A stretch of 64,000 nucleotides of DNA, taken from assembly GCA_022264855.1 (NCBI GenBank), contig JABYQU010000015.1:372001-436000 (forward strand), read 5' to 3'. Shown here piece by piece: positions 53,861 through 64,000 of the stretch. The translations under genes were made by a program, and so were the position numbers. The notes under the pieces were generated by a model, which had not been told where the DNA came from, searched no databases, and saw nothing but the letters and a program-made list of their open reading frames with translations. How positions within the stretch are numbered: position 1 is the first letter of the stretch; each line of letters begins with the position of its first letter. The stretch comes from Lenzites betulinus (taxonomy: Eukaryota; Basidiomycota; Agaricomycetes; Polyporales; Polyporaceae).

Positions 53861-55921
53861 CTATCGAAGCACCGCGTTCACAGACGCGTTCCGCCGATGG
53901 CTCGCGCTCGACACGTGCTGGTCCAGGCTGTTCTTGTGCGACGACAGCAGGTTGAACGGCAGCCGCCGCGAGTGCGTCGACGACGTCGCGGTCGTCGGCG
54001 TCATCATCCGCTCCGGCTCTTCTGTCACCGCCGGTGGTGGTGGGAAGCGCGCGTAGTCGATCGAAGGCCCGGTGTAGTTCTTGTCTGGCAGGGCCGGTTG
54101 GCTGCCCGCGCGCCCAATCGACGGCCGCGACGTTGAGTTCTGCGTCGGTGTGGGGAGGGCGGAGGGATCCGACGTCGCCGACGAGAAGCCGTTCGTCTGC
54201 TTCAGCATCGCCGGGCTGGTCCCCGATCGACTCCGGGGTTCCTGTATCGACTGGTTCGACGGGATCGTGAGCGGTTGCGGTACTGTGCGCAGCTGGGCCG
54301 CGGACGCAGACGGCCGCAGTCGACGTCGGGGTGCGACAGACCCAACAGTGACAAGAGAGGATAGCGCGGAGATGTCGTCGTCCTTCGGCGGTGGCGCTGG
54401 TGGTGGCGACGCAGGCTCGTTCTGTGAAGGGCTGTCTGTGGACGCCGTCGTAGCGCTTCCGCTCCGTTGCCGCATCTTGTACTTCTCCATCGCATCCGCA
54501 TCCCGTTCTCGCATCCGAGTCGCTATCGGAGACAGCGCCGATGCCGGATTTGAGCCTCCGTTCGGTAGGAGGGTCGCAGAGCCTGGTTGTGATATCGGCG
54601 ATGGGGCAAATCCAAACGTACTTGCCGAGGAGCTCGCAGATGGTTGACCGGCCGAATGTGTCGCCGATGGTAATGCCGTTGGCCGGCGGGAGGGAGAAGA
54701 CCAGAACCTCGAAGATTGTGCAGGAGTGGACTCGAGCACATCACCGCTGTCCGAGGTCGTCGTTGTACGACTCGTACCTGATCCGCTTCGCATCCGGACA
54801 GACCCGTTGTTGACAAAGGCGTATTCTCTTGGGGAGGGGGGATACACCTGCCTGGCCGCCGTGGCCGCCCAATCCGTCCCCCTCGCCGCAGCTTGTTGAA
54901 ATACATTCCGCCGCGCCTTCTTGTTGTTCTCAAATTGTATTCGAGCGGTGTCCTGCAAGGTGTCTCGTGTACTTATTCTGCACAGGGAACGTGATGAGCC
55001 ATCGGTCACGGCAGATGGCCGTATATACTGACGAATAGGCGTAGTCGGACGGCGTGAAGCCCTGATTATTCCGCGCGGAGTACTGGCACCCACGCTCGAT
55101 GAGCAATTGAACCACCTGTGCTAGCAGCAGCCTGTCAGAGCTTTTCCTGTTCGGGTATGGGCCCAACGCACGGTAATATGGCCCCAGGCGCTCGCGCTGG
55201 ATGAGAAATTTAAGTTCCGGCACTTCCTCGACGGGGTGACACCATGCTCACTAGTGTAATGGGGTGTTACCCTCGTTATCGGCGAGGTCGAAATCCGCGC
55301 CTAGATCGCAGAGCATCTGCCAGGCGGTCAGAACCGGTGACAAGCGGCGGGAAGGCACCCCGAACTTACGCGCACGAGCTCCTCGTTCCCCTTGAGCGCG
55401 GCAACGTGGAGGGCGGTCTTCCCTTCCGCGTTGGCCCAGTCGAGGATGTCGGGGTAGCGGTCAATGTACATACGAGCCATACGCAGAGTTGCGCCGAGGA
55501 AGTCCTGGTCGGGGGGACCAGACGAATGTGGTGTTGATGGAGGGGGACGTGCTTCGGCTAGGAGTGTGAGGATTGTGTTGTTGTCCGAGTCCTGTTGCCG
55601 ACGCCGGCCAGTGAGCACACGCCACCGTGCATACGAGCGGAGGTATACGCACTTTGCTGTACTCGTGATCGTCATGACCTATGCTGAGCAGATACTCGAA
55701 CGTCTCCTCATGTCCCAGGACAGCGGCCCACGCGAGAGAGGTATACCGCCTGTTGGACGGCTCGGGGTTCCGCATTTCGGTCCTCTTGATCAGTCGCTTG
55801 ACGAGAAAGAGATTGTTCTCTAGATGGGACGGTCGGCACGGAGAGAGATGGGACACATCAGTCAAAAAAGCGGACCTTTCACGGCCCTGCGGAGGCGGGC
55901 AGAGGCGTCCTTTTCGGCCAT
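53861..55921 (-). CDS. Ankyrin-repeat protein with long disordered tail (Avo2-like?)
   Basis: Start ATG 55921; exon 1 (55921-55876) joins exon 2 (from 55819) as SARLRRAVKENNLFLVKRLI. Further exons give ankyrin units: RRYTSLAWAAVLGHEETFEY, GKTALHVAALKGNEELVR, DLADNEGNTPLHYASAWGHI and VVQLLIERGCQYSARNNQGF followed by TPSDYAYS. A basic helix (ARIQFENNKKARRNVFQQAA) leads into about 350 residues of Ser/Pro/Thr-rich disordered sequence with a short conserved-looking patch (SPREYAFVNNGSVRMRSGSG). N-terminal ankyrins plus a disordered tail is the layout of TORC2 subunit Avo2 in yeast, but that assignment is only by layout. At least seven exons, stop at 53861. Confidence 0.78.
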
Positions 55922-56383
55922 GGCGGAAGGGCGGACGCGAGAGAGGGAGAGGAGAGGTGGATGGCGGAGGGAACGGTGTAGGAGGTTACTTGAGCGGAAG
56001 ACGTTGCACAGCCCAAGCGGGCAATCATAAGGAGAAAACGGTCACGTGCCACGGGTCGCACCAGGTACGTAATGTCACGCTTTGCGCCTTCCGCCAGTTA
56101 TACCCTCGGCACGGAGCTCGGCACGCCCTGCTCGCGCTCGCCGTGGGCGCGAGACTCGAGCCCGAGCCTCCTGCTCTCTCCGCTGCCCTCTGTGCTCGGC
56201 CGACGACATTGACAATATTCTCGCTCGCGCACCCGGACGGCCGCGACCATCGGACTGGCACCCTGCACCGCTCCCAGCCGCCCAACCAGTGCTTTGTTTT
56301 GCAGCGTTCGACCACGGCCCATCATCTGAAGGGCCGGTGCCGTTTCATAACTTTCATCAGTCCATTTGTCCACGTCCACCGCA
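55922..56383. promoter_or_regulatory. Divergent promoter, ankyrin gene / STEEP1 homolog
   Basis: 462 bp between two start codons facing away from each other. No TATA box. The open frames here are chance frames. Confidence 0.45.
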
Positions 56384-57121
56384 ATGCCCAAAGTCGTATC
56401 GCGCTCCGCGGTGTCGTCCTCCACGGACGGTATGTCTCCGGACTTGCCCGCACACATCCCTGACCGGCTCACCTCCCATCGTCTTCTAGCGCGGCCCACG
56501 GCATCATCAACGGCAGCCCTCCGCGTCTACTGTGTGTGATCCTTTTGCGCTCCTGCGCTGCTTGAGGCCTGAGGCCTGAGGATTGATTGCTGACACTGAC
56601 CCACCTCCGCTCCTGCCCAGACTGCATTTGCGGCGAGTTTATTGTGCGTGTTTCGTGCTCTATTTTCCCCCGCTGCCCTCGGCCTCACACGTCCTATTGT
56701 TCTCCGCCGCGCGCGCAGCTTGTCATCGACAAGAGCCTAGCGACCCTTCCCCGCCGACAGGCCGATGGCGCGACCGTCATTCGCTGCCACGACACCGAGG
56801 ACGCCAAGGCCCGGGTGTTCAAGCTCAATGGCGCACCCAAGGACCCAATCCTGGTGGAGCGGTGAGTCGCCCGCCCCCCGCTGTTTGCACACGCCCGGCC
56901 GTCCCTCAATTAACTATCCCATCAGACAAGGTGGGCATGAGAAACAGTACAGGTTCCATTGTCCCCGCTGTGCCCTCCCCGTTGCGTACCAGACCACGCC
57001 TCCGCCCGCCAAGTCAGGCCCGTTCTTGTATGTTTTCAAGGGGGCTCTTAGCCAGATACAAGGGCAAGTGCCGTCGGACGCGTTCGACGACGAGGCTCTT
57101 TTGTCTGACACTGCCGCATGA
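56384..57121 (+). CDS. STEEP1 / UPF0428 (CXorf56) family protein
   Basis: Five exons (56384-56429, 56490-56531, 56621-56643, 56719-56861, 56926-57121) join to 149 residues. The order is MPKVVSRSAVSSSTDA, RVYYCICGEFILVIDKSLA, TLPRRQADGATVIRC, ARVFKLNGAPKDPILVERQG, GHEKQYRFHCPRCALPVAYQ, and KSGPFLYVFKGALSQIQGQV. The CxC pair near the start and the CPRC pair form the family's conserved cysteines. The human homolog helps STING leave the ER; the role in fungi is not established, and a link to the spliceosome has been noted for the family. Length fits the compact fungal form. A 23-nt micro-exon (56621-56643) encodes the CICGEF motif. Confidence 0.85.
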
Positions 57122-57337
57122 TGAACCATGTCCACATCTCTGCTTCAGATTCAGTGTTCCGTTTGTATCAGACCGACCCGAAACATGTACGGCATAACTA
57201 CCAATATATTGCTCTAAACAAATCGCGTACGAAAATAAAATACAGGTGACTAAGTCCTATGGGATCTGCCAAGCAAAAACTTGTCAGTTCAACTATCCCC
57301 ATCCGTGACATACGAACAAAGATAGGAATGCGATGTG

Positions 57338-57353
57338 TCAGATACCGTTGTAG
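57338..57353 (+). repeat. 16-bp direct repeat, copy 1
   Basis: TCAGATACCGTTGTAG, exactly repeated at 57615-57630, 277 bp away. Confidence 0.7.
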
Positions 57354-57420
57354 TTAAGAATGTTTACTCATGTCCGTCCATGCCGCAGCAGGACGTTCAT
57401 ACAGTGTGAATAAAGTGTCA

Positions 57421-57826
57421 TCAAGCACGAGAGCAGTTGGCGGAAATGGGCTGGAAAAAATGACGGACGAGACACGTACCTTTCCGATTGTCCAACCCTC
57501 TGAGCCCACGCGATTCCTTCGAAACAACCACGATGGAACGAAGCACTGAAAAGAAGATATGTTAGCACACAAGCGACTGGAAGCGGGGTACAACGATGTG
57601 AACACAGAAGCGGCTCAGATACCGTTGTAGAGATAGATGATTTCACGACGCATGGGGCGTTCGTATGTTTGGGAATATAGATAGCATCACCGAGAGTCCG
57701 CGGGGATATCGTTACTCACCTTACTGATGACCATCCATACGCGAGGAGGTACCCAGCGCAGACGGAGTCCGCTAAGAAAATTGTGCGGATGGGCGCCTCT
57801 TATACTCACGGTGCAAGGACAAACAT
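57421..57826 (-). CDS. Possible small spliced ORF, unknown
   Basis: On the minus strand four GT..AG-bounded pieces join to a small protein: start ATG 57826 (MFVLAPGLRLRWVPPR), then VWMVISKCFVPSWLFRR, NRVGSEGWTIGK and PISANCSRA, stop at 57421. Donors GTGAGTATA, GTGAGTAAC and GTACGTG and acceptors TTTTCTTAG, TTTTCAG and TTTTTTCCAG are good. The first intron would be only 38 nt, shorter than usual. No homolog recognised; could equally be a non-coding spliced RNA. Confidence 0.22.
57615..57630 (+). repeat. 16-bp direct repeat, copy 2
   Basis: Second exact copy of TCAGATACCGTTGTAG. Confidence 0.7.
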
Positions 57827-58511
57827 GCCACAACCTTAGTGGGGCCGCTCGAAATGGCAAGTATTGTATGCATCCACTTCGATCGCGACTTGGCCAGTGC
57901 TGGTGGGATATCCTGCAACTTCGTTGCGATATCTACCTCTCTCTGGCGAGCTATCTACTTTAACAAACATGGGCTATGTCTACAATATTTACATCGCCTT
58001 TGACCGCACTCCACTCCGAGTTTCTCGCGTACATATGCGCTCGATCTTCTTTTCGCCAGGCAGCCTGGTCGCAAATTCAGCGACATGTTCAGCAAGCAAA
58101 GGAGTTTACGCTTGTGCTTATGCGTGTCCAAATCTCTTGATACTTTTAGGAGCTCGTCTCTCCGGTCCGCCGGGGATATGTGACTGATTGGGGGTGTGCC
58201 GAGTCGCATATTAAGTGCCCCCATCTGTAACAATCAATGCATTTGTTTCTTATGCATTCATCCGAAGACCGAGGTTCGAAACACAACGCACCGGCGACCA
58301 TATCAGTGATATTTGTAGCTTCGGCTTCTCGAGAGACGATAACAATGATAGACTACACACAGCTTAATCATACTATCTTACAACATCGACTCGGACAGAT
58401 TCGTTATATAAGGGTGCCGACTCCCACAGGATACACATACACCATTCCACCCCCTGCCGACGTTCCCCGCTAGGGCACGCCAGGCCAGCGTCAACCGCGA
58501 TCATCGTGCGC

Positions 58512-61289
58512 TCACCAGTCCATCTTCGTCTTCCCACCCGTGACCGGAATGCGCTTGCCCTTGTACCCAAAGCCATCCAGCCAAGGCCACATCTCGCTAC
58601 GCCGACTCTCGAACTCTTCGATGAGGGCCTCACGCTGCAGCGTCAGCGCGATGTCGTCCAGCCCATTCAGCAGGCAGTGCCGTCGGAACGCGTCGGCCGT
58701 GAACGCAAACGCAGGCTTGCTGCTCGCGCGCCGTACCTCCTGCTTCTCCAAGTCTACCTCCAGCTCCAGTCCTTGCTCCGCCTCGGCAGCGAGCTCCGCA
58801 CACTGCTCCTCGGGAAGGACAATCGGGAGCATTCCGTTTTGGAATGTGTTGTTCTTGAAGATGTCTGCAAAGCTCGGTGCGATGACGCACATGATCCCGA
58901 AGTCCTTCCTGAGCATCGCAACCAGACATCGTCAGTCGAGGCCGACCAGCAGTACGTGTGATACGTGCGGGTACTCACAGAGCCCAAGGTGCGTGCTCCC
59001 GGGAGCTGCCGCAGCCGAAGTTGTGCTTGTCGCATACGAGGATCCGTGCGTGTGTGTACGGCTCGCGGTTGAGGACAAAGTCGGTCGGCTGCCCGTCCGC
59101 TCCCCACCGCAGGTCCGCGAAAAGCGCTTTCTTCAGGCCGGTCCGCGTCAGCACTTTCAGGAACCGCGCTGGTGTGATCACGTCCGTGTCTATGTTCTCA
59201 GTGTGCAGCGGGGCCGCGATCCCCTTGACAGTCTTGAACCTCTCGACCTTTGACGATGCCTCTGAGTTGGGCAGAGTGCGCTCGATCACGGGTACCGTCG
59301 CGTCCTGGGTCTCTGTCGGCTCCGGAGGGGGCAGCATCGGGTCCGTCAAGAACTCATTCGCGGTAGCAAGCTTAAGCTTCGGGCCTGCTGCGAGCTTCGC
59401 CTCCGCCTCCGCGCCGAGGAACTTACGGACATCCGTGAGCTTGCCTACAAGAGCTGCTGCGGCTGCCATTGCCGGGCTGACCAGGTGCGTACGTCCTCCG
59501 GGACCTTGGCGCCCTTCGAAGTTACGGTTGCTCGTGCTTGCGCAGCGCTCCCCGGGTTCGAGGTTGTCCTCGTTCATGCTCATGCACATCGAGCAGCCCG
59601 CCTCGCGCCAGTCGAACCCAGCCCGCTTGAAGACGACGTCGAGGCCCTCCGCCTCCGCCTGCTGCTTGACCAGACCAGAGCCGGGGACTACCATCGCGTA
59701 CAAGCCATCGGCGACCTTGGCCTCGGGTCCAGCGGCCAGGACGGTCTTGGCCGCAGAGCGTAGATCCTCGATGCGCGAGTTCGTGCACGAGCCGATGAAC
59801 ACCTTGTCGAGCTTCACCTCCTCCATAGGCGTGTTGGGCGCAAGGCCCATGTACTTCAGCGCACGCTCGACCGCTGCGCGCTTGCTGGCGTCCGTGAACG
59901 CCGCGGGGTCGGGCACTTTTCCGGTGATGGGTACGACGTCCTGCGGGGATGTGCCCCAGGTGACGGTTGGGATGATGTCCTCTCCGCGGAGGCTGACCTC
60001 GACGTCGAATTTCGCGCCTTCGTCCGAACGCAGCGTGCGCCAGTACGCCTCCGCACGGTCCCACACCTCGCCCTTCGGCGCGAGCGGGCGGCCGCGGAGG
60101 TAGTTGAAGGTGATGTCATCAGGAGCGATCATGCCCGCGCGTGCGCCGGCCTCGATGGACATGTTGCACATACTCATGCGCGCTTCCATGCTGAACCCAC
60201 GCACGACCGAGCCCGCGTACTCGATGACGCAGCCTGTGCCGCCAGCGGTGCCGATGACGCCTATGATGTGCAGGACGACGTCCTTGGAGGTGACGCCTTC
60301 GTTGAGCGTGCCTTCAACGGTGATGCGCATGTTCTTCGCCTTCCGCTGCAGGAGAGTCTGCGTTGCGAGGACGTGCTCGACCTCGGAGGTACCGATCCCA
60401 AATGCAAGAGCGCCAAACGCGCCGTGCGCTGCACCAGTTATCAGTGTGAGAGCGGCTTCATGAAAATAGCTTTACTCGATGTGTGGGAGTCCCCGCATAC
60501 ACAGGTAATACCGGGGAGCTGACAAGCTTTGAGACGCGGCGTGTCCAGGAATAGAATCGGACTACGCACAGTGAAACCCTCTTCAGGCCCGATAACATGG
60601 ACGATACCCTGCCGCCGGTCGGCCATGCCAAAATACGTCAAGCCGAACGCCTTGACGTTCACCTCCAGAGTTGTACATTGCGCACGCGAGTCAGGCTCTG
60701 CGACGAACTCTGAGACGGTAGTGAAGTTCTTGCGTGAAACAGTCCTGTTGAGAATGCCGGTCGGTCAACATGTTCTGAAGGTTACAAGAAATACGCGGGA
60801 GGGGGCGTGAACTAGAACGGGCGGGCAGAACAAATCCATCGACTCACGGAATATTGTGGTCTACAGTCGCAAGCGTGCAGTCCGTACGGCGTACAGGGCG
60901 TCCCGCACTACGGCTAAGTCCAATAGACCCCGTCAGAACCACAAGCCGACCATAAGTTAGCAAGCGCACTCACAGCCCCTGAAACGCCTGGGGGCTCGAT
61001 ACTTCATGGACTAGATGCCTGCTCGTCAAGCATCCATGTGAGCACGCAGCACCGGGCACGCAAAGTAAAGGACGAGCACGCACCGGTCAATGTAAATCAG
61101 GCCCTGCCCGTTCTCGTCGACGTCGCTGCAAAACATACGGGGGCACGATAGTGGTCAGCGCTTGCTCAGCGGCGGCGCGGCACCCAGATGGATGCATAGC
61201 GCTGCCAGAAGGGGAGTTGAGAGGTACATGATATGGTCGTCCCAAATCTTGTCATATAACGTTCTCGGCTGGTTCACGGGTGCAGGCAT
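58512..61289 (-). CDS. LEU1: 3-isopropylmalate dehydratase
   Basis: Start ATG 61289 ([20 protein letters not shown]), stop 58512, several introns in the 5' third. It isomerises 2- to 3-isopropylmalate in leucine synthesis, cytosolic in fungi, as a single polypeptide fusing the bacterial LeuC and LeuD parts. Motifs are [47 protein letters not shown] and [19 protein letters not shown] (the cysteines bind the 4Fe-4S cluster), and [18 protein letters not shown]. The LeuD part has [47 protein letters not shown] and the C-terminus [18 protein letters not shown]. Length and all key residues match the fungal enzyme. Divergent from the HSP31-like gene. Confidence 0.96.
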
Positions 61290-62251
61290 GTTTCTGTTGT
61301 TGTTGAGGTTAATGTTGCAGGTATGACTTGAGTGCAGGGAGTATGCCTGTGCCCGCGGGGTGGGGTACTATGTGGGATTCCCGTGGTGTCGTATAGGTTC
61401 CGGGGGAAAGTCTAATTGACTGATCCCATTTTAACTTCGCTATGAATACACCCCGGTGACCCCCAGTCTGTCCGGGACGGACGTACTAGATCTACGGACC
61501 GCTCGTGGTTGTCGGACCGCCGCCTTCGACCACGTCTTGCGTTGTGATCGCGCAACCCTTCAGCTTTTCGAGCTCTTTCTCCACCTTGATCACTCTAACT
61601 TGTGCTTTGATCTGAAAAGCATGAGTTCGACTTATATTACCAGCTTACCTGGCCCTGTGAGCAGATGTATGGCCATGCTCGTAACAGATCGAAGACGCTG
61701 TCAGCACTGCTAGAGGCTATAATCAAGAGTGCCGTGACATGCTGTGCCAAGGATTTTTGCACGCACTCAGCGGAGGTGCTTACAGAGAATGTGCGGAGTC
61801 CTTTGTGCATATACATTCAACACGAGGCTATGGGACCGTGGTAGACGACCGGGGTATGCGAAAATTAAGGAAGAACAGTGTAGAGCTCCGGCGCGGTACG
61901 TACGGTAGCCGACTCGGAGCACTTACACACTCGCCCGAGGACGCGAACCTTCTCGATTACCAGCCGCACCAATTGCAATATACCCCTGTGCGCAAACTTG
62001 CTCTTAGAAACATGCATATGTATATGAGGAGGCGGGCCCGACTCGGGCGCATGACTAAACCAAACTCAAACCCACGATATCGTCATGCGAATCTGCGATC
62101 GCCCGCCATCGGCGCGCACGCACCACGCTCAGCCCAACAGTGTATAAAAGCTCTCAGGTGCAAGTACTCGTCCTCACTAACATCCGAACTCACTCACACT
62201 GCCCACATCTTCTGCAACCCACCACCACTCACCACCACCACCACCACCACC
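61290..62251. promoter_or_regulatory. Divergent intergenic region, LEU1 / HSP31-like
   Basis: 962 bp. A clear TATA box (TATAAAA, 62143-62149) lies 103 bp upstream of the HSP31-like ATG, and a CACCAC run (62221-62250) leads directly into that ATG. On the LEU1 side no canonical CCGGNNCCGG Leu3 site was found. No gene. Confidence 0.6.
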
Positions 62252-63133
62252 ATGTCCAAGCGCATCCTCTTCGTTTTCACCTCCGCCAACAAGACCCTCA
62301 CCGGCGCGCAGACCGGCTGGTACCTCCCCGAAGGCGCGCACCCCTACTACGGTACGTCCTCCCGCGCGCCGCCTTCAAGTTCCGCACGCACCTCCTGACA
62401 AGTCCCCCCGGTTTCTTTCAATCGATCAGTGCTCTCCCCGAAGTACGAGATCGACTTCGCGTCGCCCAACGGGCCGAACCCGCCCGTGGACGAGGGCAGC
62501 GTGCAGAACTTCAAGGACGACGTGCCCAAGTTCCTCGAGAACGCGACCGTGCAGCAGAAGTTCGCGAGCGCGAAGAAGCTCGCGGACGTCAGCGCCGCGG
62601 ACTACGACGCGGTCTTCTACGTCGGCGGGCACGGGCCCGTTATGGACCTCGCGTCGGACCCCGTGAACATCAAGCTCGCGTCGGACGTGAGTAGCGATGG
62701 TTCAAAGTGCGAGAGCCGCGAGAGCTGACGGGCATGCACACGCAGTTCTTCCGCGCGGGCAAGATCACGTCTGCGGTGTGCCACGGCCCCGCGGCGATCG
62801 TCGGCGCGACGGACGCGGAGGGCAAGAGCATCTTCAAGGGCCGCAAAGCGACTGGCTTCTCGGACCTAGAGGAGGAGCAGATAGGGAAGGTCAAGGACGT
62901 ACCTTTCCTCCTCGAGGCGCGCATCAAGGAGCTCGGCGGCGCGTACGAGAAGGCACCTGAGCCCTGGGGGGTAAGCATTCGGTTTACATAGCAGCGCGCA
63001 CTCCGAGACAAGGTACTGACACGGATGGTTTTCGTAGCCGCATGTCGTCCAGGATGGCAACCTCATCACTGGTCAGAACCCGGCGTCGGCGCACCCGATT
63101 GCCGAGGCCATCGACAAGGCACTTTCGGCTTGA
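62252..63133 (+). CDS. HSP31/DJ-1-PfpI family protein (glyoxalase III-like)
   Basis: Start ATG 62252 (MSKRILFVFTSANKTLTGAQ, then TGWYLPEGAHPYY), four exons, stop at 63133, about 235 residues. Motifs are VLSPKYEIDFASPNGPNPPV, DYDAVFYVGGHGPVMDL, the nucleophile elbow ITSAVCHGPAAIVGA with the catalytic Cys, LGGAYEKAPEPWGPHVVQDG and NLITGQNPASAHPIAEAIDK. This matches the fungal Hsp31 branch of the DJ-1/PfpI superfamily, which detoxifies methylglyoxal and acts as a stress chaperone. The strong TATA box suggests inducible expression. Confidence 0.92.
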
Positions 63134-63455
63134 GTTAATTGATAGAGTCGTGTAGTATATCTGTGTTTTAAGAAAGGTCAAACGTTTGGGCAAAACGAGC
63201 CGATAATGAACGCTCTGAGCGGGACTTTGATCACACCGGTTGGCGCATAGAATGATGCACAGGTTCATGTTGGGGTAACACGAACGAGCGCGTACGAACT
63301 TGAAATTCACTACGCCATGAAGAATTGCAGTGATCGATTCCCTGCGAACGAACGCGACTGAGAACGTACCGTCCTTCGACGACGTAACTTGAGCCCCTCA
63401 CAGCGTCTGAAAGGCAACGTCTTGAGATACAGATTACACGATATGCAGTACAAAG
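63134..63455. other. Convergent intergenic region
   Basis: 322 bp between two converging stop codons, AT-richer, no gene seen. Presumably both 3' UTRs. Confidence 0.5.
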
Positions 63456-64000
63456 CTAGATATACGAAACAGACATCACCCATCCCTTCTTCAACGTGAA
63501 GCCGTCCGGTGCTTCTTTTGCAACAGACGCCAGGTCCGGGGACTCGAACGTGACGTACGCCATCTTGGCCCGCTGTCCCGCCGCGGTTGGTGTGGGTGAA
63601 GGTACGGCTTGTACGGAGTGGTACCCTTGGTATCTTCATATTCGGTCAGCATACAAGTTGTTCTACGAGCAGAGTAACATACTGTTGGAAGAGCACCGAT
63701 AATACGTCGTCCGTCACTTCTTGTGGGAGGTTGACGCACATTAGTCGTGCGGATGGTAGCGGGAACCTGGCCTATGGACGTCGGCGCGATGTGAGCCTGT
63801 ACAAGCGCTCTCAAGATGCACGCGAGTGACATACCATTTGAGGGCGCAGGCTGCTTCGCAGCGACGTTGTCATCGTCCTCAATCTCCATCTCCTCCCCAT
63901 CGTCGTCGCTGTTGTCCGTCTTTTGGCGCTTGGACTCGCGCGCATCCTCGTCCATCCGATCGTCCTGCTGCCGCTTCTCGGAGCCGTTCAGCGCACGCGC
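63456..64000 (-). CDS. U1A/U2B''-type spliceosomal RRM protein, C-terminal part
   Basis: Minus strand, 5' part outside the window, stop at 63456-63458. The visible linker is basic-acidic (DARESKRQKTDNSDDDGEEM, then AAKQPAPSNG). The last exons encode a second RRM: RLMCVNLPQEVTDDVLSVLF (RNP2), GYHSVQAVPSPTPTAAGQRA and KMAYVTFESPDLASVAKEA (RNP1-like), ending DGFTLKKGWVMSVSYI. This is the pattern of the C-terminal RRM of U1 snRNP A / U2 snRNP B''. In fungi one protein often covers both roles. Which paralog it is needs the missing first RRM. Confidence 0.8.

Larger units (their letters stand above)
57122..58511. other. Intergenic; possible small spliced ORF and a 16-bp repeat
   Basis: AT-richer than its neighbours. 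It contains a candidate small spliced frame (57421-57826, minus) and an exact 16-bp direct repeat, both listed separately. The remainder is 3' flank of the STEEP1 homolog and of LEU1. No further gene seen. Confidence 0.4.

Noticed and set aside
61440..61480. Leu3-type binding site upstream of LEU1
   Set aside because: CCGG half-sites occur but not with the CCGGNNCCGG spacing.

Overview
The window looks like chromosomal DNA of a filamentous basidiomycete, probably an Agaricomycete. It is GC-rich. Genes are split by many short introns (mostly 50-70 nt, GTRNGT...YAG). The gene set is fungal: UBA1, DPH6 fused to RidA domains, LEU1, a SUT-type sucrose carrier, a secreted GH18 chitinase, GtaA-like glutaminases, and a WTAP/Mum2-like protein. 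No tRNA, rRNA, CRISPR or bacterial-type operon was seen.

Layout. 1-7202: two head-to-tail minus-strand GtaA-type secreted glutaminase paralogs, the first cut by the window edge, separated by 2.6 kb holding an AT-rich 30-bp tandem repeat. 8301-9590: WTAP/Mum2-like coiled-coil protein (+). 9591-13627: GC-rich stretch without a supportable gene. 13628-15880: GH18 chitinase (-). 18356-19009: proline/serine-rich hypothetical protein (+). 21496-24105: Q-rich protein with a Myb-like segment (+, seven exons). 24289-28144: ubiquitin-activating enzyme E1 (-), sharing a 253-bp divergent promoter with DPH6-RidA (28398-31020, +). 31215-33852: sucrose/alpha-glucoside MFS transporter (-). 53861-55921: ankyrin protein (-). 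56384-57121: STEEP1/UPF0428 homolog (+). 58512-61289: LEU1 (-). 62252-63133: HSP31/DJ-1-like protein (+). 63456-64000: C-terminal part of a U1A/U2B''-type spliceosomal RRM protein (-).

The main discovery is the stretch 34112-53485. A 14-15 bp direct repeat (GTGCGCCCTAACTC/T) flanks a 19.3-kb block whose left edge is a 21-T run. Read on the minus strand this is a complete non-LTR retrotransposon (LINE) ending in poly(A). After subtracting two nested hAT insertions it is about 14.4 kb, well above the usual size for LINEs. It carries an APE-RT-RNase H ORF2 of about 1,750 codons and, unusually, two separate gag-like ORFs with the same CCHC knuckle, plus further upstream reading frames.

Nested in the LINE are (i) a full hAT DNA transposon (34354-38390) with 8-bp target duplications, TIRs, subterminal TTAATAA arrays and a spliced DUF659/hAT-C transposase. 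It interrupts ORF2 22 codons before its original stop. (ii) A 926-bp 5' fragment of the same hAT family (52017-52942) ends in a palindrome that matches an inverted copy of its own target duplication, as expected for a hairpin-type hAT excision followed by incomplete repair. The order of events reads LINE first, then hAT insertions, then one abortive excision.
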